A DNA stretch of 37,988 nt from the NCBI GenBank assembly GCA_018673255.1, contig JABHDC010000231.1, positions 1-37,988 on the forward strand, given 5' to 3'. A program made the position numbers and the translations under genes. The notes beneath the pieces are model-generated. The model was not told the origin of the DNA and ran no database searches. It was given only the letters and a program-made list of their open reading frames with translations. Below, piece after piece: positions 16,320 to 25,110 of the stretch. Origin of the DNA: Gemmatimonadota bacterium. Lineage in GTDB: Bacteria > Latescibacterota > UBA2968 > UBA8231. Within the stretch, counting starts at the first letter, position 1; each line of letters starts with the position of its first letter.

Positions 16320-17696
16320 GTGGGTAAGGTGAAGGTCAAGAAGAAGAAGGTCGTCAAGAAGAAGGCTGAAGCAGGAGAGGCGGCAGCCAAGGCCCCGGCT
16401 GAGAAGCCGGTCGTCAAGCCTTTCTCGCGACCTGAACTCTTCACCAAAGCAAAAGAGCTCCAGACTCTGTTTGCGCCATTCCGTGATGCAGAGGTCAACG
16501 CCGAGATCCTGCGCCCCCGCATGCAGACCGAGTCTGTCGAGCATGGTCGTGGCCAGGGACTCCTGCGTGGGTTCACATTCCGCAAGTTCAAGGAAGTGCC
16601 CAAGGCTGTCGTGTTTCTGAATGCACCTCGGTCCAAGGGTGGGGGGGCATTTGAGCCGACGGATCGTCTGCTCACACCTGGTGAGCAGGTTCGCCTGACC
16701 TACACGACCACGGTGGGTGAGTCAGATGGCCCTGTCTACTTCCTCGCCAAGGGGTTCTTTCTCCGTAAGTCCTTCTATATCAAGGAAGATCCGAACAACC
16801 CCGGCAAGCATTGGGCCGGTCCCCGCGAAGAGGCGGAGAAGAAGTTCACAAAGGATGTCCTCGTGCGTGGTGACGACATCATGGAAGTCCGTGTCGACAC
16901 AGTGAACTCCTTTCCCGGTGGCCCGGGACGGACGGACAGACAGATCCTGGAAAGATACCTGTCAAGCGTTAAGCTCTACATCATTCCAGGTGGCGGTGCC
17001 TGGAATCAGAAGAGCACTCAGGGGAACTTCTTCGACAGCATTCGCGATCCTCTCGACAAGTACGTCGAGAAGGACAATCTGAAGATCATCGACAATATCG
17101 TCATCGACGAATTCGCCAATACGGGTGATGTTGCACTGATGATCAAAGAGCGGCTGGTCGAGGGGGTGGACCATGAGGTCGCCCGCCCGTCTGTCATCAA
17201 GAAGCCCAATGAGAATATTGGCGAAATCAACATAAAGCTCGGCTTCCTACTCTACTTCCGAATGGACGAGGGAATTGCCGAATCCCTTGCGCGTGGTTTT
17301 CCGAAGAAGGCGGGCAAGGAAGTTGATTGCTGGCTGCCATTGCTGCTTGAACAGGTCCAGGACGCTCGCGAACAATACCGCGTGACCTTCCGTGTGTTTC
17401 CGCGTGACATCGTAGAAGAGCGCGGCAAGTCCATGAAGCGGGGCATGCAGTTCATGCCGCCCTATGCCTTGCACCAGGGCGCTGAGAATCAGAACACCTA
17501 CAGCAAGCTGTTGATCCTGCTCAATCAGCGATTCCGTGAGGACGAGAAGCCGGACGATGAGAAGCTGAAGAGTGAGAAGCTCAAGGCATCGGTCGACAAA
17601 CGTATCGCCGATCGGAAGTCCCACTTCACTGATGACAAGGTGAAGTCAGCTTTCTCTGATCGCCAGTCGGCGAAGAAGCGCAAAGAAGAAGGCTAG
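16320..17696 (+). CDS. Hypothetical protein, lysine-rich, family not recognised
   Basis: I do not recognise this 458-residue protein. Residues 1-35 are very basic, with runs of KKKK-type lysines and alanine (VKKKAEAGEAAAKAPAEK); the C-terminal 60 residues are also highly charged (DEKPDDEKLKSEKL, SAKKRKEEG). The middle looks globular, with GFFLRKSFYIKEDPNNPG, YIIPGGGAWNQKSTQGNFF, IDNIVIDEFANTGDVALM and LLYFRMDEGIAESLARGF. No signal peptide or membrane segment is seen, so it is probably cytoplasmic and possibly nucleic-acid or polyanion binding. GTG 16320 is chosen with AAAAGG 7-8 bp upstream. It converges on the PilZ-like gene; a shared role is possible but unsupported. Confidence 0.8.
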   Translation: MGKVKVKKKKVVKKKAEAGEAAAKAPAEKPVVKPFSRPELFTKAKELQTLFAPFRDAEVNAEILRPRMQTESVEHGRGQGLLRGFTFRKFKEVPKAVVFLNAPRSKGGGAFEPTDRLLTPGEQVRLTYTTTVGESDGPVYFLAKGFFLRKSFYIKEDPNNPGKHWAGPREEAEKKFTKDVLVRGDDIMEVRVDTVNSFPGGPGRTDRQILERYLSSVKLYIIPGGGAWNQKSTQGNFFDSIRDPLDKYVEKDNLKIIDNIVIDEFANTGDVALMIKERLVEGVDHEVARPSVIKKPNENIGEINIKLGFLLYFRMDEGIAESLARGFPKKAGKEVDCWLPLLLEQVQDAREQYRVTFRVFPRDIVEERGKSMKRGMQFMPPYALHQGAENQNTYSKLLILLNQRFREDEKPDDEKLKSEKLKASVDKRIADRKSHFTDDKVKSAFSDRQSAKKRKEEG

Positions 17697-17763
17697 ATCG
17701 GCAGGAGCGTCAGGGGTCGCTGACCGACTCGACAGTAGGTTGGGTTGGGGTGCAAAAGAAAGA

Positions 17764-17797
17764 GGGGTAGCGGATCTGCAGATCCGCTACCCCTTTT
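17764..17797. terminator. Bidirectional intrinsic terminator between convergent genes
   Basis: A perfect 30-bp palindrome (17764-17793; half-site GGGGTAGCGGATCTG) is followed by TTTT (17794-17797) on the plus strand and preceded by A-rich AAAGAAAGA, which gives a U-rich tract on the minus-strand transcript. It lies 67 bp after the stop of the 16320 gene and 31 bp from the stop of the minus-strand PilZ-like gene, so it can terminate both. Confidence 0.92.
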
Positions 17798-17828
17798 CTA
17801 TCTGTGTAGGTTGTTCTGTGCCCCGATC

Positions 17829-19334
17829 CTAAGCTGCTGAGTCACCCTCGCGACGAGGACGTGACCGCTGCAGGTCTTTGGCACGATTCTCGAGGTGGCC
17901 GATCAACTGACTCAGGTGCGTGTGACATTCACGAAGGTGCACGTTGTCTTTCATGAATCGCGTGTAACGCCAGTTGACGATCTCGTCCGCTTCCATCGGG
18001 ACGCCCTGGGCATCATAGGCGAACTGAATACCGTGCTGGAGAACGCGACGCTCGCCGTAACGCGACATGTGTGTGCGAACCACCTGGCCGACAATGGAGA
18101 ACTTTGAGGGCAGTTCGGGCTCGAATTTCTTGACCGTCTCTGGGAACGCCATCTTCGGATAGAAAGACAGGTGCAGCATAGGCACCTTGAGTTCCTCGAA
18201 AGCGCGTTGCCAGTAGTCGCCGTCGTAGTCGGCTTCGTCTTCGACATTTGGCGGACACTTGTCTCCCAGGGCCAGCTTCAGAAAACTGGGACTGGATTCG
18301 ATCAGCAGTCCGCCAATCGAGTAGTCGAGAACGTTGAAGGACAGGCCGGTTTCCTCGCGTGCGTATTCGAGGGGGCGCACGACTTCATTCTGCGTCCGGG
18401 CCTCCATCACTTCAGAGAGCATCTCGTAGTGCTTCTCGTCATGGGAGAAACGAGTGATGATGCGCTCGCCAGGATGCAGATTGTACGGATTCTCGGCGCC
18501 CTTCTTGACGCCCGCTTTCTGTGACTTCTTCAGATAGAGAACATCGCGCAGGGACTCCATCTCCAAGCCGAGGATGTTGATGTCTCCCAACAACAACTCC
18601 TCGTCCGGTTTCTTCACCATGCTCGACGAGGTGTCCCGAATGACCTTGGTCACATTCACCGATCGGTCATGGGCCTGCTTCTTCAGCATCTGATCGCGGA
18701 ACTCATTTATACTGTCGCGAGTGGTGAAGGTGCGATGACCAGGAGGATCGTGGTAGGGTGCGGCCTGCAGGTCGTTGAGCAGCACCGGGGGAGCGCCTTC
18801 AGCGTTGAAGTCGTGGTTCGTCCGCTTCACATACGTGTCGAAGGTGATGTGCGTCGTGAGCGGGATCCGCGTATCGCCGTAGTTCTGCACGGAATAGCGG
18901 TAGTACTGCCGTTTCTCTTTCTTGGAGATCTTGCCTACGGGTAGCAGCTTGTAGGCGGATTTGGCATTGAAATCGAGGGTCTCAACGACTTCTGGCAACA
19001 GGCGGAAGCGACCGATGATCCGGCATTCAAGTGTATGCGGAACGCGACGACTGAAGAACTGCAGGCGAACCACTTTGCTGTTGAGACTGTTGTCGGTGGT
19101 CCCCGACTTCAGATTGTCCGGCGAGGTGATATAGATGTTGGCACCCTCGCTGTAGATTTTCTTGTCCCGTCGAAGGAAGAAGGACTTACCGAGCTCATCC
19201 ATCTCGTCGTCATCGCCAGGTATTGGCATGTAGACGAGCGTCGACGGCGGGCTCATCTGCCCCAACTGTGAAATCTCGACTCGAGGGTCGAAAGCCGGGC
19301 CTTTGCGCTTCTTTCGGGTCAGGAAATCGAACAT
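17829..19334 (-). CDS. PilZ-like (YcgR-type) protein with a long internal insertion
   Basis: PilZ domains bind cyclic di-GMP through an RxxxR motif and a following D/NxSxxG. In this 501-residue product RQYYR (142-146) follows a YcgR-N-like beta-rich region (about 50-135), and DYSIGG (337-342) followed by MLHLSFYP, VGQVVRT and HGIQFAY resembles the PilZ beta barrel. The two motifs are usually 20-30 residues apart; here they are about 190 apart, filled with charged, unrecognised sequence. The start MFDFLTRKKR (ATG at 19332-19334) is chosen because upstream in-frame residues look non-coding; no clear ribosome-binding site is seen. The C-terminal 50 residues look helical. Assignment to PilZ is moderate; a divergent relative that does not bind c-di-GMP is possible. 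Confidence 0.6.
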   Translation of the reverse strand: MFDFLTRKKRKGPAFDPRVEISQLGQMSPPSTLVYMPIPGDDDEMDELGKSFFLRRDKKIYSEGANIYITSPDNLKSGTTDNSLNSKVVRLQFFSRRVPHTLECRIIGRFRLLPEVVETLDFNAKSAYKLLPVGKISKKEKRQYYRYSVQNYGDTRIPLTTHITFDTYVKRTNHDFNAEGAPPVLLNDLQAAPYHDPPGHRTFTTRDSINEFRDQMLKKQAHDRSVNVTKVIRDTSSSMVKKPDEELLLGDINILGLEMESLRDVLYLKKSQKAGVKKGAENPYNLHPGERIITRFSHDEKHYEMLSEVMEARTQNEVVRPLEYAREETGLSFNVLDYSIGGLLIESSPSFLKLALGDKCPPNVEDEADYDGDYWQRAFEELKVPMLHLSFYPKMAFPETVKKFEPELPSKFSIVGQVVRTHMSRYGERRVLQHGIQFAYDAQGVPMEADEIVNWRYTRFMKDNVHLRECHTHLSQLIGHLENRAKDLQRSRPRREGDSAA

Positions 19335-19385
19335 ATCAAGGCCGGGGAAGCTGGGTACTGACAACAAAAAGGACCCAAAGGCGAC

Positions 19386-19403
19386 GTGTGCCAGATGGCA
19401 CAC
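19386..19403 (-). other. Leader hairpin upstream of the PilZ-like gene
   Basis: GTGTGCC/GGCACAC (19386-19392 and 19397-19403) is a perfect 7-bp stem with loop AGAT. It lies between the candidate minus-strand promoter and the ATG at 19334, so it would be in the 5' untranslated leader. Function is unknown. Confidence 0.4.
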
Positions 19404-19472
19404 ACTGGGCGCAGGTTCGTGCACGAAAGGGCACAAAACGTGGCCCCGAAAACGACGGAAGTTAACATGGCT

Positions 19473-19500
19473 AAGATACTTACATCAGATTGACTGTCAA
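19473..19500 (-). promoter_or_regulatory. Candidate sigma-70-type promoter for the PilZ-like gene
   Basis: On the minus strand a perfect -35 TTGACA (19500-19495) is followed after 16 bp by TATCTT (19478-19473), 4/6 of the -10 consensus. Transcription would start near 19466 and give a leader of about 130 nt. It lies in the 407-bp intergenic region 19335-19741, in which I saw no gene and no convincing plus-strand promoter for lon. Confidence 0.45.
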
Positions 19501-19741
19501 GAAGATCCTACTGCCTTCGGCTCCATAAGCGAGGCGAACGGGGCCCCTGTCGACACCCGGCAAGCAAATCGGATGAACTCACGAATGCGAGCAGTCGCTG
19601 CCATTGCAGTGCCAGATTGGCAGAGCTGATCCTTGGCAGGAGTGCCCACTCGAGAGGCTACGCGGATGGTACGGCAATTGCAATCCTTCGCGATCCGACC
19701 CGACGATGGCAGTCGGACCTGCCAATCCAGGAGAGCGACAA

Positions 19742-22111
19742 ATGGTTGCCACCGCAGCACCGTCCATCCCGATCCCGTCCAATGTGCTGGCCCTTCCGGT
19801 GACGGAGCCAGTTCCTCTGCCGAACCAGCAACCCCGCCCGATGGCGATCACCGATCCGATTCTGGGCCGGGTACTGGAGGCGAAACTGTCAGAAGGCGAG
19901 AGACTCGTCGTTCTCGTGCCGACAGATGCCGATGGCGGGGTTCGGGCTGCAGTGGAGCTGGTCGGCGTGCTGGCCACCGTGCACCAGTCTATGCGCTCGG
20001 CAGAGGGTCACTTGCAGGTTCTCATTCGACCCATGCAGCGAGTCCTCGTCGAAGCCTGGTTGAGAACAGAGCCTCACGCTGTGGCACGAATCGAGTCGAT
20101 CCCCGATGAAGACTGGCAGGATGACGAGACGCAGGCACTTGCCCGAACCCTCGCGCAACAATTTGATCGCTGGCTTGATCTGCAGCCACAGGTCCCCGAT
20201 GAGATTCGGTCTCAGATCAGCGGGTTGACCCGTCATCCTGGCCTGTTGAGCGACGTCGTAGCCAGCAGTCTGGATCTGGATGCGACAGGCCAGGAGTCGA
20301 TGCTCAACCTGCGCTCTGTTCGTCTGCGTCTGGATCTGCTTCTGCCGATCATGGAACGCGAGCTGCAGTTGCTGGAGATGGGTGAGAAGATCCAGCAGGA
20401 AGTGCGTCGCGAAATGGGCCAGAATCAGCGCGAGCACTATCTGCGTGAGCAGATGAAGGCGATCCAGAAAGAGCTGGGGGCGTCTGATGTCGACGGCCAG
20501 GACGAGCTTCGGCAGGCAGTGGAGAAGGCCAGGTTGTCGGTCGATGCACGCGCCGCAGTTGATCGAGAGCTTGTTCGGCTGGAGCAGATGCAACCCGGCA
20601 CTGCCGAGGCGTCCGTTATCAGGACATACATCGAGACTCTCGTCGAGTTACCCTGGGAGCGACGGGGACGGGAGCGTCTGGACGTCGAGTATACCCGGAA
20701 GATCCTGGATCGGGATCACGAGGGCCTCGACAGCGTGAAGGAGCGCATCTTCGAATATGTTGCGGTTCGCAAGCTGGGCGGTGGGGCAGCCCGCGGCCAG
20801 ATCCTGCTTTTCGTTGGTCCCCCGGGCGTGGGCAAGACGTCACTGGCGCGCAGTATCGCTCAGGCACTGGGACGCAAGTATCTGCGACTGTCTCTGGGCG
20901 GCGTGCGCGATGAAGCCGAGATCCGTGGACACCGCCGCACGTATGTTGGCGCCATGCCAGGGCGTCTGCTGCAGGGCTTGCGATCGGTGGGGCAGTGCAA
21001 TCCAGTGATCGTCCTTGATGAGATCGACAAACTCGGTGCAGATTTCCGAGGTGATCCTGCTTCGGCACTGCTCGAGGTGTTGGATCCAGAGCAGAACCAC
21101 GCTTTCCTCGATCACTATCTCGACGTGCCATTCGATCTGTCTCAGTCGATTTTCATCGCCACGGCCAATTCTCTGGACACGATTCCTGCTCCCCTGCTGG
21201 ATCGCATGGAGGTGATCCAGTTGCCGGGGTATTCTGACGAGGACAAGGTCCGTATCGCGCGCAAGCACTTGCTGAGGCGTCAACTCAAATCCAATGGCCT
21301 CGGCCGTCGCCGTGTGGAGATATCCGACGAAGCCTTGCAGCAGATCATCCGCGGCTACACCCGCGAAGCCGGTCTGCGGAATCTCGAGCGAGAGCTGGGC
21401 AAAATCGGTCGTCGTCTCGCGCGACAGGTCGTGGAGGGTCGACGTGGCAGATTTGATATCCATGTCGATGACTTACCGGCGTATCTTGGCCCCCCCAGGA
21501 GCCACGATGGAGATGATGAGATCGATGGTGGATTGCCCGGTGTCGTCTCAGGGCTGGCCTGGACACCGGCCGGTGGAGAGGTGATGGTCGTCGAGGCGAC
21601 CAGCATGCGTGGAAAGGGGTTGCAGTTGACCGGGCAACTTGGCGACGTCATGAAGGAATCTGCCCGAATCGCGCTCTCTTACGTGCAGGCCCATGCAGAC
21701 CAATGGGGAATCGACGAGTCACGATTCGATGAGGAGGCCCTCCACATTCATCTCCCGGCTGGTGCTGTACCGAAAGACGGACCATCGGCAGGCGTGGCTC
21801 TGGCATTGTCGTTGTTGTCTCTCATGAGTGCTCGACCCGTGAGACCGGATCTGGCACTGACCGGCGAGCTGACCCTGCGTGGGCGTGTTCTGCCCGTGGG
21901 GGGCATCGAACAGAAAGTGTTGGCGGCCAGGCGAGCAGGGAAGAAGATGGTCATTTTGCCGCGGCGCAATGAGCGTGACCTGGACCAGCTGGCGACGGAA
22001 GTGCGAGAAGCTCTGAGTTTCGTTTTCGTTGATCGATTCGAGGATGTTGTGGAGCTTGCTCTCGAGGCTGCACCGGCGCGGAATCTCGCCAAGCCACGGG
22101 ACGTGGCCTGA
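19742..22111 (+). CDS. lon: ATP-dependent protease Lon
   Basis: Lon is a cytosolic AAA+ serine protease that degrades misfolded and regulatory proteins. The 789-residue product has an N-terminal substrate domain (about 35-235), a helical linker with EHYLREQMKAIQKELG (231-246), an AAA+ module with Walker A GPPGVGKT (359-366), Walker B VIVLDEIDK (422-430) and GLRNLERE sensor 2 (544-551), and a protease domain with catalytic Ser682 in KDGPSAG and Lys725 in EQKVLAA. The catalytic Ser-Lys dyad is intact. ATG 19742 is chosen for its AGGAGAG ribosome-binding site; in-frame upstream codons look non-coding. The next gene starts 11 bp downstream, so the two are probably co-transcribed. Confidence 0.97.
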   Translation: MVATAAPSIPIPSNVLALPVTEPVPLPNQQPRPMAITDPILGRVLEAKLSEGERLVVLVPTDADGGVRAAVELVGVLATVHQSMRSAEGHLQVLIRPMQRVLVEAWLRTEPHAVARIESIPDEDWQDDETQALARTLAQQFDRWLDLQPQVPDEIRSQISGLTRHPGLLSDVVASSLDLDATGQESMLNLRSVRLRLDLLLPIMERELQLLEMGEKIQQEVRREMGQNQREHYLREQMKAIQKELGASDVDGQDELRQAVEKARLSVDARAAVDRELVRLEQMQPGTAEASVIRTYIETLVELPWERRGRERLDVEYTRKILDRDHEGLDSVKERIFEYVAVRKLGGGAARGQILLFVGPPGVGKTSLARSIAQALGRKYLRLSLGGVRDEAEIRGHRRTYVGAMPGRLLQGLRSVGQCNPVIVLDEIDKLGADFRGDPASALLEVLDPEQNHAFLDHYLDVPFDLSQSIFIATANSLDTIPAPLLDRMEVIQLPGYSDEDKVRIARKHLLRRQLKSNGLGRRRVEISDEALQQIIRGYTREAGLRNLERELGKIGRRLARQVVEGRRGRFDIHVDDLPAYLGPPRSHDGDDEIDGGLPGVVSGLAWTPAGGEVMVVEATSMRGKGLQLTGQLGDVMKESARIALSYVQAHADQWGIDESRFDEEALHIHLPAGAVPKDGPSAGVALALSLLSLMSARPVRPDLALTGELTLRGRVLPVGGIEQKVLAARRAGKKMVILPRRNERDLDQLATEVREALSFVFVDRFEDVVELALEAAPARNLAKPRDVA

Positions 22112-22122
22112 AAGAGGATGCA

Positions 22123-23505
22123 TTGACCCCCACCGACCTGGCGTCGCCCCCACGTGTCCTGCTCGTGCTGCCCCAGGAAGAGGGTGTTGCGCAGTTGGAG
22201 TCGTACCTGCGCGAGCAAGGCTATGAAGTCTTGCGTGCCCATGAGGGCGCGGCCGGGTACGACGTGCTCGATCGTGAGCCCGTGGATGTGCTGATCTGCT
22301 ATCTGCACACGGCACGCATTGATGGTCTTCGACTCATCCAGCTTGCCCGGCAACGCAATGCCGAGATCTGCGCCATCGTGCTGGCCTCCAGTGACGAGAT
22401 CGAGCTGGGCACTGAAGCCATGAGACATGGCGCCTACGACTTCCAGGTCCGTCCGGTAAATCTGACAAAGATCGGCGCTGTCCTCGAACGCGGCCTGTCG
22501 TACCAGCGGTTGGTTGGCGAGGTGACCGATCTCCAGCGTCGTCTCGATGATCGCTACCGCATGGGTCGAATCCGCCGACGCTCATCAGCCTGGCATCGCA
22601 TCTACGCTCAGGCTGAGCAGGTTGCCACATCACGCGCCACGGTACTGCTGATGGGGGAAACCGGTACGGGTAAGGGGGAGATGGCCAAGGCGATTCATCA
22701 ACTGAGTCCGCGGCGCGATCAGCCCTTCGTGGAGACCAACTGTGGCGCCCTGCCAGACAGCATCGTCGAGAGCGAGTTGTTTGGGCACGAGCGGGGTGCG
22801 TTCACCGGTGCCAGTACGTCACGCAAGGGTCGGTTCGAGCTCGCCGACACGGGCACACTCTTCCTGGACGAAATCGGTGATCTGTCCGGGGCGACGCAGG
22901 TCAAGCTTCTGCGCGTGATACAGAATGGTGAGTTCGAGCGTGTGGGCGGAACGCAGACGCTGCGCGTCGACTCGCGACTGATCACCGCCACGAATCGCAA
23001 TCTGGAGCAGATGGTGGAGGACGGTCACTACCGGCAGGATCTGTTCTACCGGCTGAATGTGGTGACCATCAAGATTCCGCCTCTACGGGAGTGCCGAGAT
23101 GACATTCCTCTTCTCGTCAACGAGTTCCTGCGTGAATTCTGCGTGGAGAATGAGAAGGAACTCCGTGGTATCAGCGCAGAAGCGATGGATCTGCTGATGG
23201 ACTATGACTGGCCGGGGAATGTGCGAGAGTTGAAGAACTGCCTGGAAGGCATGGTCGTTATGGCGAAGGCCGGAGTCGAGCTCCAGGAGGCCGACATCCC
23301 TGCCCCGATCCGTCAGGCACCCAGACCGACCCGCGCCGGCCTGCAGGCGGGGATGACGATGAAGGAGATCGAGCGCGAGGCTATCGTTTCGACCCTGCAG
23401 GCTGTCAACTACGATCGTCGTCGGGCGGCCAAGATGCTCGATATCGGTCTGAGCACGTTGTACCGGAAAGAGAAGGAATACGGTCTGCGCATCGATCCCA
23501 GGTAG
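22123..23505 (+). CDS. Sigma-54-dependent activator with degenerate receiver domain
   Basis: This is an NtrC-type enhancer-binding protein that would open sigma-54 promoters. The 460-residue product has an N-terminal receiver-like domain (about 11-125), a central AAA+ domain with Walker A GETGTGKG (178-185), the sigma-54 contact loop GAFTGA (225-230), Walker B LFLDEIGD (246-253) and a C-terminal Fis-type helix-turn-helix (about 420-455, RRRAAKMLDIGLSTLYRK). The receiver cannot work normally: the phosphoacceptor aspartate position is Tyr60, the acidic pair is replaced (VLLVLPQEE) and the conserved lysine is Arg110. TTG 22123 follows lon by 11 bp with AGAGGA upstream. Activation is probably phosphorylation-independent, as in FleQ-type proteins. 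Confidence 0.93.
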   Translation: MTPTDLASPPRVLLVLPQEEGVAQLESYLREQGYEVLRAHEGAAGYDVLDREPVDVLICYLHTARIDGLRLIQLARQRNAEICAIVLASSDEIELGTEAMRHGAYDFQVRPVNLTKIGAVLERGLSYQRLVGEVTDLQRRLDDRYRMGRIRRRSSAWHRIYAQAEQVATSRATVLLMGETGTGKGEMAKAIHQLSPRRDQPFVETNCGALPDSIVESELFGHERGAFTGASTSRKGRFELADTGTLFLDEIGDLSGATQVKLLRVIQNGEFERVGGTQTLRVDSRLITATNRNLEQMVEDGHYRQDLFYRLNVVTIKIPPLRECRDDIPLLVNEFLREFCVENEKELRGISAEAMDLLMDYDWPGNVRELKNCLEGMVVMAKAGVELQEADIPAPIRQAPRPTRAGLQAGMTMKEIEREAIVSTLQAVNYDRRRAAKMLDIGLSTLYRKEKEYGLRIDPR

Positions 23506-23529
23506 GCGCCCCACGCACTGGCTGCGATC

Positions 23530-25041
23530 TCAACCTCGACTGGCGTAGTACTCGCGAATCATTCGGTCGAGGGTGTCAGCCGGCGCGCGCGCGATGGCAT
23601 CGTCAATCTCGAGTTCATCGATCTCAAGCAGCTTGAGGCCGTGGCCATAATCGGCGAAGAGTTCTGAGCACAGCTCATCAGGCTGGCGTTGTTGCTGCGC
23701 AGCCGTTTCCACCAGCCAGGAACTTGCTCCGTCGGTGAAGTGCAGATTCACACCGTGGTCGGCCTGAAAACGACGACGGTAGCTCTCGATCGACTGCTCC
23801 TGTACGAAACTCTCGAGCATGCCCTCGGGGTCGGCGACGATCTGCTCGGTCACGCGGAAATGCTCAACGTCGAGCGATGGCAGACGGCACTCATAGCTGA
23901 GCAGGACCTTCTCCACCGCGGAGACCAGGCCGCGGGCACCGGTTCGTTCCTCCTGCGCCCGATCTGCAATACCTTGCAGGGCGCCGTCGGTGAACTCGAG
24001 TGCGATGTCGTACGCCTGGAAATCCCTGATCTTGGAGAGTACGACACTGCTGTTCGGGCTGCGCAGAATCTGTAACAGCTCCTCTCGGCCCAGGGGATCC
24101 AGGACCGCCATGACAGGCAGTCGTCCGATGAACTCAGACTCGAATCCGTATTCCATGAGATCCTCCGCCCTCACATGCCGCAGCAGATCCTCATCTTCCG
24201 TCGCCAACTCGTCTTCGTCGGTTGGCCGGAATCCCATCGTGCCACTGTGAAGACGATGGCGGACCAGTTCGTCGAGTCCGGAGAATGCGCCACTGACGAC
24301 AAACAGGATGTCTCGTGTGTTGACCTTCTTGTGCTCCACCTTACCTGTGCGCTGCATCTGCATGACCGACTCCATTTGCGACGACAGGTCATGGGGTGAG
24401 CGCAGGTCGACTTCGGTCTCCTCCATCAACTTCAGGAGATTGCGCTGAACACCTGTACGCGAAACGTCGGGCCCGGAGGAACGGCCGCTGGCGGCAATCT
24501 TGTCGATCTCGTCGACGTAGATGATCCCGTGTTCGGCCAGCTCGATATGCCCGTCCGCCTCGCTGACCAGCTCTCGAACCAGGTCCTCTACGTCTCCGCC
24601 AACATATCCGGTTTCCGAGAATTTGGTCGCATCGGCTTTGACGAAGGGGACGCCCAGACGCCGGGCGATGAGTTTGATGAGGAAGGTCTTGCCGACGCCG
24701 GTTGGACCGATCATGAGTACATTGTTCTTGATCCGGCCGACGATATCCTCGTCCGTATCTTGTGGCAGGCGGAGTCGGTTGAAGTGAGTACAGATCTTCG
24801 TCGACAGCACCGCTTTTGTCCGTTGCTGGCCGACAACGTATTTGTCGAGATGCTCGATCAGTTCGCCAGGCTTGAGATGAAAGTCCATCTGCGGCACATC
24901 GGTCTCAGCCGGACCATCGCTGTGGGCACCGGAGGTTTCGCTGCCTGCATTCTCAGGTGGCTCTGATTCAGTTTCCTGGCCGGTCAGGATCCGACGCAGT
25001 TGTTCCGGGTCCAGACCCGGCTTCTCCATTCGAAAGGACAT
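23530..25041 (-). CDS. ClpX-like AAA+ unfoldase lacking the zinc-binding domain
   Basis: ClpX unfolds proteins for ClpP. The 503-residue product has the ClpX/HslU-type AAA+ core: LDKYVVGQ (65-72), Walker A GPTGVGKT (112-119), pore loop GYVG (145-148), Walker B IIYVDEIDKIA (173-183), SGAFSGLDELV, EFIGRLPV (303-310) and sensor 2 TGARGL (367-372). Differences from ClpX are clear: no N-terminal four-cysteine zinc domain (instead a variable acidic 60-residue N-terminus), the ClpP-docking IGF loop reads MGF (269-271), and about 100 extra residues follow the small domain (about 405-503). The start at 25041 is the first likely ATG; 25029 is an alternative. It converges on the sigma-54 gene, 24 bp apart. 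It may act alone or with a different protease. Confidence 0.88.
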   Translation of the reverse strand: MSFRMEKPGLDPEQLRRILTGQETESEPPENAGSETSGAHSDGPAETDVPQMDFHLKPGELIEHLDKYVVGQQRTKAVLSTKICTHFNRLRLPQDTDEDIVGRIKNNVLMIGPTGVGKTFLIKLIARRLGVPFVKADATKFSETGYVGGDVEDLVRELVSEADGHIELAEHGIIYVDEIDKIAASGRSSGPDVSRTGVQRNLLKLMEETEVDLRSPHDLSSQMESVMQMQRTGKVEHKKVNTRDILFVVSGAFSGLDELVRHRLHSGTMGFRPTDEDELATEDEDLLRHVRAEDLMEYGFESEFIGRLPVMAVLDPLGREELLQILRSPNSSVVLSKIRDFQAYDIALEFTDGALQGIADRAQEERTGARGLVSAVEKVLLSYECRLPSLDVEHFRVTEQIVADPEGMLESFVQEQSIESYRRRFQADHGVNLHFTDGASSWLVETAAQQQRQPDELCSELFADYGHGLKLLEIDELEIDDAIARAPADTLDRMIREYYASRG

Positions 25042-25047
25042 GGTTCG

Positions 25048-25075
25048 TTGACTCGCGATCAGGGGGGGATTCAAT
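25048..25075 (+). promoter_or_regulatory. Weak candidate promoter for the 25111 gene
   Basis: TTGACT (25048-25053), 16 bp, then TTCAAT (25070-25075) match 5/6 and 4/6 of consensus. They lie in the 69-bp spacer between the divergent ClpX-like and exported-protein genes. A start near 25082 would fit the GTG at 25111. Support is sequence match only. Confidence 0.3.
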
Positions 25076-25110
25076 CGGCACCGTTGGCGCCACTGGGGAT
25101 CAAAGCAGAC

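Noticed and set aside
19640..19651. GAGTGCCCACTC as a CIRCE-type heat-shock operator for lon
   Set aside because: CIRCE is two 9-bp arms around a 9-bp spacer (TTAGCACTC...GAGTGCTAA). This short dyad lacks the outer bases and spacer.
19604..19741. Longer Lon starting at 19604
   Set aside because: The extra 46 residues are unlike Lon N-termini, and ATG 19742 has a clear AGGAGAG site.
20619..21131. Minus-strand open frame inside lon
   Set aside because: It is a shadow of the AAA+ coding region and has no ribosome-binding site or family signal.
25000..25110. Exported protein starting at ATG-like codon 25000
   Set aside because: That start overlaps the ClpX-like N-terminus on the other strand and adds 37 residues before the signal segment. 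GTG 25111 is more plausible, though uncertain.
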